A stretch of 11,652 nucleotides of DNA from Thermoanaerobacterales bacterium (lineage in GTDB: Bacteria; Actinomycetota; Acidimicrobiia; Acidimicrobiales; JACDCH01), in assembly GCA_017577565.1 (NCBI GenBank), contig PKRH01000111.1, forward strand, positions 1 to 11,652, given 5' to 3'. Both the position numbers and the translations under genes were made by a program. Under the pieces are notes generated by a model. The model worked only from the letters and a program-made list of their open reading frames with translations, was not told where the DNA came from and searched no databases. Each line of letters begins with the position of its first letter. The stretch's first letter is position 1. This document shows, in pieces, positions 8,311 through 11,652 of this stretch.

Positions 8311-8724
8311 TCAGCCCTCCGGGCTCTCGGCGGTGTCCGCCGTCTCGGCGGTCTCCCGGGCTCCGGCGCGCTCGGCGGCGACGGCCCGGTGGACCTCGTC
8401 CATGTCCAGGGCGCGGACCTGCCGGATGAGCTCGTCCAGTGCGGCCGGCGGCAGCGCCCCCGCCTGCGCGTAGACCAGCACGCCCTCCCGGAAGGCCATG
8501 AGCGTCGGGATCGACTGGATCCCGGCCAGCGCGGCGAGCCGCGGCTCGGCCTCGGTGTCGACCTTGGCGAACACGATGTCGTCGTGGCGGCGGGCGGCGT
8601 CCTCGAAGACGGGCGCGAACGTCCGGCAGGGACCGCACCACGCGGCCCACCAGTCGACCAGCACGATGTCGTTGCCGGTGACGGTCTCCTCGAAGGTCGC
8701 CTCGGTCAGGGCGGTGGTGGCCAT
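8311..8724 (-). CDS. Thioredoxin
   Basis: A 137-residue cytosolic thioredoxin that reduces protein disulfides through the CGPC active site (WCGPC, Cys30 and Cys33). Asp24 in VLVDWWA and the cis-proline Pro73 in GIQSIPTLMAF are in place. The fold ends near residue 110; an Ala/Glu-rich tail of about 25 residues (AVAAERAGARETAETADTAE) extends past the usual length of about 105-110 residues and is probably disordered or helical. The ATG at 8724 is preceded by GAGGAG four bases upstream. The longer frame to 8802 is Pro/Arg-rich and unlike thioredoxin. A DUF899 gene with a thioredoxin-like fold lies 109 bases upstream on the same strand. I cannot tell trxA from trxC-like paralogues, so no symbol is given. 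Confidence 0.92.
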   Translation of the reverse strand: MATTALTEATFEETVTGNDIVLVDWWAAWCGPCRTFAPVFEDAARRHDDIVFAKVDTEAEPRLAALAGIQSIPTLMAFREGVLVYAQAGALPPAALDELIRQVRALDMDEVHRAVAAERAGARETAETADTAESPEG

Positions 8725-8833
8725 GTCGCTCCTCGGGGGTCGTCCAGGGGGCCTCGCAGGGGTGCAACACCGATACCCCGGCGGGTGTTCCGGCGCCCCC
8801 ACCGCGCTGCCACCTGGACGACGCCCGGGACGC

Positions 8834-9586
8834 TCACCCTGTCGGGTACTCGTCCCGACGGCGGAACCACATGCCCTCGCCGTCGTTGCGGCCCGCCGGT
8901 GCCCGGTCGAGCCACTGGTACATCCCCCACAGCACGTCCAACCCGCGGGCGTACGCCGAATAGGTGTGGAACACCTGGTCGCCCCGGCGGGCGAACGCGC
9001 TCATGCCCGGCGACTCCGCGTCGTCGACGTAGGCGTCGGACGTCGGGTCGAGGCCCTCGGCCACCTCGGCGGGCACCGCCAGCGGGCGGTAGTTGTAGCT
9101 GGCGGCGCCGGTGGCCAGGTCGCGCTCCCGGAACGAGACGCCGAAGTCGGCGTTGAAGTCCGACCCCGCCGACGACACCCAGGGGAACGACCAGCCCATG
9201 CGGCGCTTGTAGGCCAGGAGCTTCTCGAGCGGCGCCCGGGACACGACGGTGAAGGCGACGTCGTGGTGCTCGAGGTGGAGCCACAGGCCGTCGAAGCCGT
9301 CGGCCGACGACGAGCAGCTCGCGCAGCCCTCCGACCAGCTCGGCGGGAACATGAAGTGGTAGACGAGCAGCTGCGAGCGGCCCCGGAACAGGTCGGCGAG
9401 CGACGCCCGGCCGTCCTCGGTGGCGAAGACGTAGTCCTTCTCGACGGGGACCCAGGGCAGCGCCTGCCGCCGTCGGGCGAGCTCGTCGGCGCGCCGGGTG
9501 TGCTCCTTCTCGGCCTCCAGCAGCTCGAGGCGGGCGGCGAGCCACTCCTCGCGGCTCGCGACGGGATGCGGTGATGTCGTGGTCAC
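8834..9586 (-). CDS. DUF899 family protein (thioredoxin-like fold)
   Basis: A 250-residue member of DUF899, a thioredoxin-superfamily group of unknown biochemical role. Recognisable parts are the N-terminal REEWLAARLELLEAEKEHTR (12-31), RQALPWVPVEKDYVFATEDG (40-59), SLADLFRGRSQLLVYHFMF (62-80), the family motif WSEGCASCSSSADGFDG (84-100) with a CxxC pair Cys88/Cys91, LLAYKRRMGWSFPWVSSAGSDFN-type sequence at 123-145, and the C-terminal VFHTYSAYARGLDVLWGMYQ with WLDRAP (205-230). The length is normal. The start is GTG at 9586. Only a weak AGGG is close to it, but no other in-frame start precedes the conserved N-terminus. The gene diverges from the exported protein at 9726 and precedes thioredoxin on the same strand, which hints at a linked redox job; this is inference. 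Confidence 0.88.
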   Translation of the reverse strand: MTTTSPHPVASREEWLAARLELLEAEKEHTRRADELARRRQALPWVPVEKDYVFATEDGRASLADLFRGRSQLLVYHFMFPPSWSEGCASCSSSADGFDGLWLHLEHHDVAFTVVSRAPLEKLLAYKRRMGWSFPWVSSAGSDFNADFGVSFRERDLATGAASYNYRPLAVPAEVAEGLDPTSDAYVDDAESPGMSAFARRGDQVFHTYSAYARGLDVLWGMYQWLDRAPAGRNDGEGMWFRRRDEYPTG

Positions 9587-9725
9587 GCCCTGTTCGACCG
9601 CCCGGGGATGCCGAGCTCATCGGTCCCCCGTGGGCCCACCCCGTCGCACCCGCGGCCACCGCGCGGGGCCCGGCACTTCCCGTGGGCGCTCGTTCGCGGG
9701 ATGATGCGGGGAGGAGGTGGGACCC

Positions 9726-10700
9726 ATGCCGTCCCCCAGACGCCCACTCGCCGGCCTGGCGCTCCTCGCGGCGACCTTCATGGTCGCGGCCCCCGCCGCC
9801 GGCGCCCAGCCCGACGACGACGGCGACGGTCCCGACCGCATCGTCGTCATCACGGGGCGGGCCGACGTCCGCCCGACCGACGAGGTCGACGTCGTCGTCA
9901 TCATCGACGGGCCCGTCCTCGTCGAGGGCACCGTCGAGGGCCCGGTCGTCGCCGTCAACGGTGACGTCCAGGTGCGGGGGGTCGTCGAGGAGGACGTCGT
10001 GGTCGTCGACGGGCGGGTGACGATCGCGTCCGGCGGCGTGGTCGAGGGCGACGTCGTCGCCCGCCACCGTCCCACCATCGAGAGCGGCGGCCGGCTCGAG
10101 GGCGACTACGAGCGCTGGGACCCCGACGCCTGGCGCAGCGCGGCCTCGATCGTCGGCTGGCTCGCGATCTGGCTGGCGTTCACGATCTCGACCCTGGTTC
10201 TCGGCGTCGTCCTCGGCCTGCTCGCCCCGCGGGCCGCCCGGGCGGTCGACGAGGCCTTCTCCCGGTCGGCCGGGTGGGTCGTGCTGTGGGGCGTCGTCGT
10301 GCTCATCGGGCTGCCGATCGCGGCCGTCATCGCCATGGTCACCCTGGTGGGGCTGCCGCTCGGCCTCGGGATCCTGCTCGCGCTCGGGCTCATCTACGGC
10401 GTGGGCTACGTGGCCGGCGCCTGGGTGCTCGGCCGCCGGATCCTCCGGACCTCGGCGCCGGTGCTCGCGTTCCTCGTCGGCTGGGGCATCCTCCGGCTGA
10501 TCGCCCTCGTGCCCATCCTCGGCGGGCTGGTCTCGCTGGCCGCCACCGTCGTCGGGCTGGGCGCGATCGTCGTCGCCCTGTTCACGGCTCGCCGGGGTCG
10601 GGCGGCCGAGCCGGCGCCCGCCGACGTCGCCCCACCCGCCGGCCCGCCTCCGGGCCCGCCGCCCGCGCCCCCGCCGGCACCGACGCCGACCGGCAGCTGA
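9726..10700 (+). CDS. Exported membrane protein with bactofilin-like polymer-forming domain
   Basis: A 324-residue protein. Residues 1-27 form a clear Sec signal peptide (PRRPLAGLALLAATFMVAA, cleavage suggested after AGA). Residues about 36-128 are short Val/Ile/Gly repeats such as VVVIIDGPVLVEGTVEGPVV and DVVVVDGRVTIASGGVVEGD, the pattern of a right-handed beta-helix as in bactofilins and other polymer-forming cytoskeletal domains. Residues about 141-287 are hydrophobic, with roughly four to five membrane helices, and residues 293-324 are a Pro/Ala-rich tail. With a signal peptide, the beta-helix should face outside the membrane rather than the cytosol, where typical bactofilins act. The ATG at 9726 has GGAGGAGG at 9710-9717, eight bases upstream; the GTG at 9717 would overlap that site. 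A role in envelope architecture is a guess from fold. Confidence 0.82.
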   Translation: MPSPRRPLAGLALLAATFMVAAPAAGAQPDDDGDGPDRIVVITGRADVRPTDEVDVVVIIDGPVLVEGTVEGPVVAVNGDVQVRGVVEEDVVVVDGRVTIASGGVVEGDVVARHRPTIESGGRLEGDYERWDPDAWRSAASIVGWLAIWLAFTISTLVLGVVLGLLAPRAARAVDEAFSRSAGWVVLWGVVVLIGLPIAAVIAMVTLVGLPLGLGILLALGLIYGVGYVAGAWVLGRRILRTSAPVLAFLVGWGILRLIALVPILGGLVSLAATVVGLGAIVVALFTARRGRAAEPAPADVAPPAGPPPGPPPAPPPAPTPTGS

Positions 10701-10701
10701 G

Positions 10702-10722
10702 GCGGCGCCACGCGGGTGCCGC
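10702..10722 (+). terminator. Hairpin after the exported bactofilin-like gene
   Basis: GCGGCGCC at 10702-10709 pairs with GGTGCCGC at 10715-10722, eight pairs including one G-U, around a five-base loop. It begins one base after the stop codon (10698-10700). No T tract follows, so it is either a weak intrinsic terminator or an RNA 3'-end stabilising stem. Confidence 0.4.
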
Positions 10723-10936
10723 GCGCCCCGTCACAGCACCCGACGTGCGATGCCCGAGCAGCCTGACCAGCTCGTCGCCGCCGAGGGGTTGCGTACCGGC
10801 TGGGGCCATGTCGCCCTCCTCCGCCCTCGGCCGGACCGTGCGCCCGGGGGCTCCTGCGACCAGACCGCTCGGCGCGCCGGCCCGCCGCCACCAGGGATGC
10901 TCGGGACAGGTCGTCTCGTCGACCGGACAACGAGAA
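10723..10936. other. Longest intergenic stretch; no convincing gene
   Basis: This is most of the 264-base gap between the bactofilin-like gene and the tRNA. The plus-strand reading frame from 10750 overlaps the tRNA and has no family features. On the minus strand an ATG at 10809 has a very good Shine-Dalgarno sequence (GGAGGAGGG, ending five bases before it). Its 75-codon frame to 10582 runs antisense through the Pro-rich end of the neighbouring gene and resembles no family I know. I leave it unannotated but describe it in the findings. Confidence 0.5.
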
Positions 10937-10960
10937 ACCCCTGGCCGATCGGCCAGGGGT
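10937..10960 (-). terminator. Rho-independent terminator of tRNA-Gly
   Basis: The 24 bases are a perfect palindrome: ACCCCTGGCC and its complement GGCCAGGGGT flank GATC, giving a ten-pair stem with a four-base loop. On the minus strand it starts four bases after the tRNA CCA end and is followed by TTTCTCGTT, a T-rich tail. This is the strongest intrinsic terminator in the window. Because the stem is symmetric it could also fold in plus-strand RNA, but on that side it lacks a T tract. Confidence 0.8.
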
Positions 10961-10964
10961 CCTG

Positions 10965-11040
10965 TGGAGCGGACGACGGGACTCGAACCCGCGACCCTCA
11001 CCTTGGCAAGGTGATGCTCTACCAACTGAGCCACGTCCGC
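10965..11040 (-). tRNA. tRNA-Gly (anticodon GCC)
   Basis: A complete 76-base cloverleaf on the minus strand: acceptor stem GCGGACG/CGTCCGC, D arm GCTC/GAGC with AGTTGGTA loop, anticodon stem TCACC/GGTGA with loop TTGCCAA, five-base variable region, T arm GCGGG/CCCGT with TTCGAGT loop, discriminator T and an encoded CCA. The anticodon GCC lies at 11007-11005 and reads GGC and GGU, the main glycine codons of GC-rich genomes. C35, C36 and U73 are the known glycine identity elements in bacteria. It has its own extended -10 promoter and terminator. Confidence 0.97.
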
Positions 11041-11051
11041 GTGGGCCATTC

Positions 11052-11060
11052 ACCATAGCA
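11052..11060 (-). promoter_or_regulatory. Extended -10 promoter of tRNA-Gly
   Basis: Minus-strand TGCTATGGT matches the extended -10 form TGn-TANNNT. Initiation about seven bases downstream, near 11045, would leave only around five bases before the mature tRNA 5' end at 11040. TTGGTC at 11083-11078 resembles a -35 hexamer, but its 20-base spacer is longer than usual and it lies within the arm of a hairpin. Confidence 0.6.
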
Positions 11061-11061
11061 A

Positions 11062-11081
11062 GGTCGGCGGGGGTGCCGACC
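11062..11081 (-). terminator. Hairpin between the PH-like gene and tRNA-Gly
   Basis: GGTCGGC and GCCGACC form a perfect seven-pair stem around a six-base loop (ACCCCC on the minus strand), ten bases after the stop of the PH-like gene. It is followed by TTGCTATGG, only slightly T-rich. It probably ends or attenuates read-through into the tRNA. Its 3' arm directly abuts the tRNA -10 region, so terminator and promoter are packed into the same 30 bases. Confidence 0.5.
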
Positions 11082-11091
11082 AACCCGCAGG

Positions 11092-11652
11092 TCAGGACGG
11101 CATGCCGGGCGGCGGGGGCGCGGGCGGCGCCGGCGGGGCGCCCTCCACCTGGCCCTGCGCCCAACGGATCCGCTGGGCGAGCTCCATGGCGAGGGCCCGG
11201 TCGCCGATGCGCTCGACGACCTCGTGCCGGTCGCCCGAGATGAACGTCAGCACCGCCGACCGCTCGTCCTGCCAGCCCTGGACCACGAGGCTGCCGTCGA
11301 CCGGCAGCTCGACGATGTCCGGCTTCCACTGCCGGTCGTTCACGATGACGACCCGCCCCTCGACGAGCGCGGCGACCGCCTGCTCGCCACGGAACCGACC
11401 CTGCACCGCGACCGCCACGACGTCGCCGTCGCGCAGCGTCGCGGCCAGGACGGCCAGCGCCACCTTGCCGGCCCGGCGGGCCCCGCCGCCGAGGCGGCTG
11501 ACCGCCAGGCCGAGCCCGTGGGGGTCGACGACCACCGGCCCCCCCGGGCCGCCGTACGGCTGCCCGTAGCCGGGCGCGGGCGGCGGTCCGTAGCCGGGCG
11601 GCACCGGCCCGGGGTGGGGGGCCATCGGGGGTGCCGCGGGCGGGTGGTGACC
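11092..11652 (-). CDS. PH-domain-like protein with Pro/Gly/Tyr-rich N-terminus (5' partial)
   Basis: The frame stops with TGA at 11094-11092 and stays open to the right edge. An ATG at 11625 would give 177 residues, but it has no Shine-Dalgarno sequence and the codons before it continue the same Pro/His-rich composition (HHPPAAPP), so the true start is probably outside. Counting from that ATG, residues 1-30 are a PGYGPPPAPGYGQPYGG-type disordered region. Residues about 51-135 alternate strands in the manner of a bacterial PH-like domain (LAATLRDGDVVAVAVQGRF, ALVEGRVVIVNDRQW, PVDGSLVVQGWQDERS, AVLTFISGDRHEVV). A helix (DRALAMELAQRIRWAQ) follows, then a Pro-rich tail. PH-like domains of this kind bind lipids or proteins, but the ligand is unknown. 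No signal peptide or membrane helix is visible in the part present. Confidence 0.75.
   Translation of the reverse strand, partial: GHHPPAAPPMAPHPGPVPPGYGPPPAPGYGQPYGGPGGPVVVDPHGLGLAVSRLGGGARRAGKVALAVLAATLRDGDVVAVAVQGRFRGEQAVAALVEGRVVIVNDRQWKPDIVELPVDGSLVVQGWQDERSAVLTFISGDRHEVVERIGDRALAMELAQRIRWAQGQVEGAPPAPPAPPPPGMPS

Noticed and set aside
10810..11049. Minus-strand frame beginning MAHADVAQLVEHHLAKVRVAG and continuing past the tRNA.
   Set aside because: The first 28 or so residues are a translation of the tRNA-Gly gene itself, a well-known false ORF; it then crosses the terminator.

Overview
The window is 11.65 kb of very GC-rich DNA, clearly above 70% by eye, with strong third-position G/C bias. 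It is most consistent with a high-GC actinobacterium. Supporting signs are an F420-type luciferase-like oxidoreductase, a DUF899 protein, TANNNT-type -10 boxes, a likely leaderless start and frequent GTG starts. An environmental lineage such as Acidimicrobiia is plausible but unproven. I see ordinary chromosomal gene content, with no transposase, phage gene, CRISPR array or toxin-antitoxin pair.

Layout. At 3-950 (+), the end of an unidentified membrane protein is followed by two small DUF202 membrane proteins; all three reading frames overlap. At 1078-2763 (+) is an acyl-CoA synthetase-type ligase behind its own extended -10 promoter. A minus-strand block follows: pirin (2800-3717), patatin-like lipase (3822-4871, probably leaderless), aldehyde dehydrogenase (4951-6417) and an LLM-class oxidoreductase (6557-7474). 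The last has a 14-codon ORF with a strong Shine-Dalgarno sequence just in front of it. A divergent SAM methyltransferase lies at 7657-8289 (+). Minus-strand thioredoxin (8311-8724) and DUF899 (8834-9586) genes form a redox-flavoured pair. Divergent from them is an exported membrane protein with a bactofilin-like repeat domain (9726-10700, +). The right end is a compact minus-strand segment: a PH-like protein cut by the window edge (11092-11652), a hairpin, a tRNA-Gly(GCC) promoter, the tRNA with encoded CCA (10965-11040), and a textbook terminator.

How the genes fit together. The ligase, aldehyde dehydrogenase and LLM oxidoreductase would suit breakdown of aliphatic or xenobiotic acids and aldehydes. 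They are on different strands or separated by 80-140 bp, so a shared pathway is only a suggestion. No stretch over 300 bases lacks a gene; the longest gap is 10701-10964, which holds two hairpins and no convincing gene. I did not find a clearly new multi-gene system. The best leads are the leader ORF before the LLM gene, the exported bactofilin-like protein, and the interlocked hairpin/promoter in front of the tRNA.
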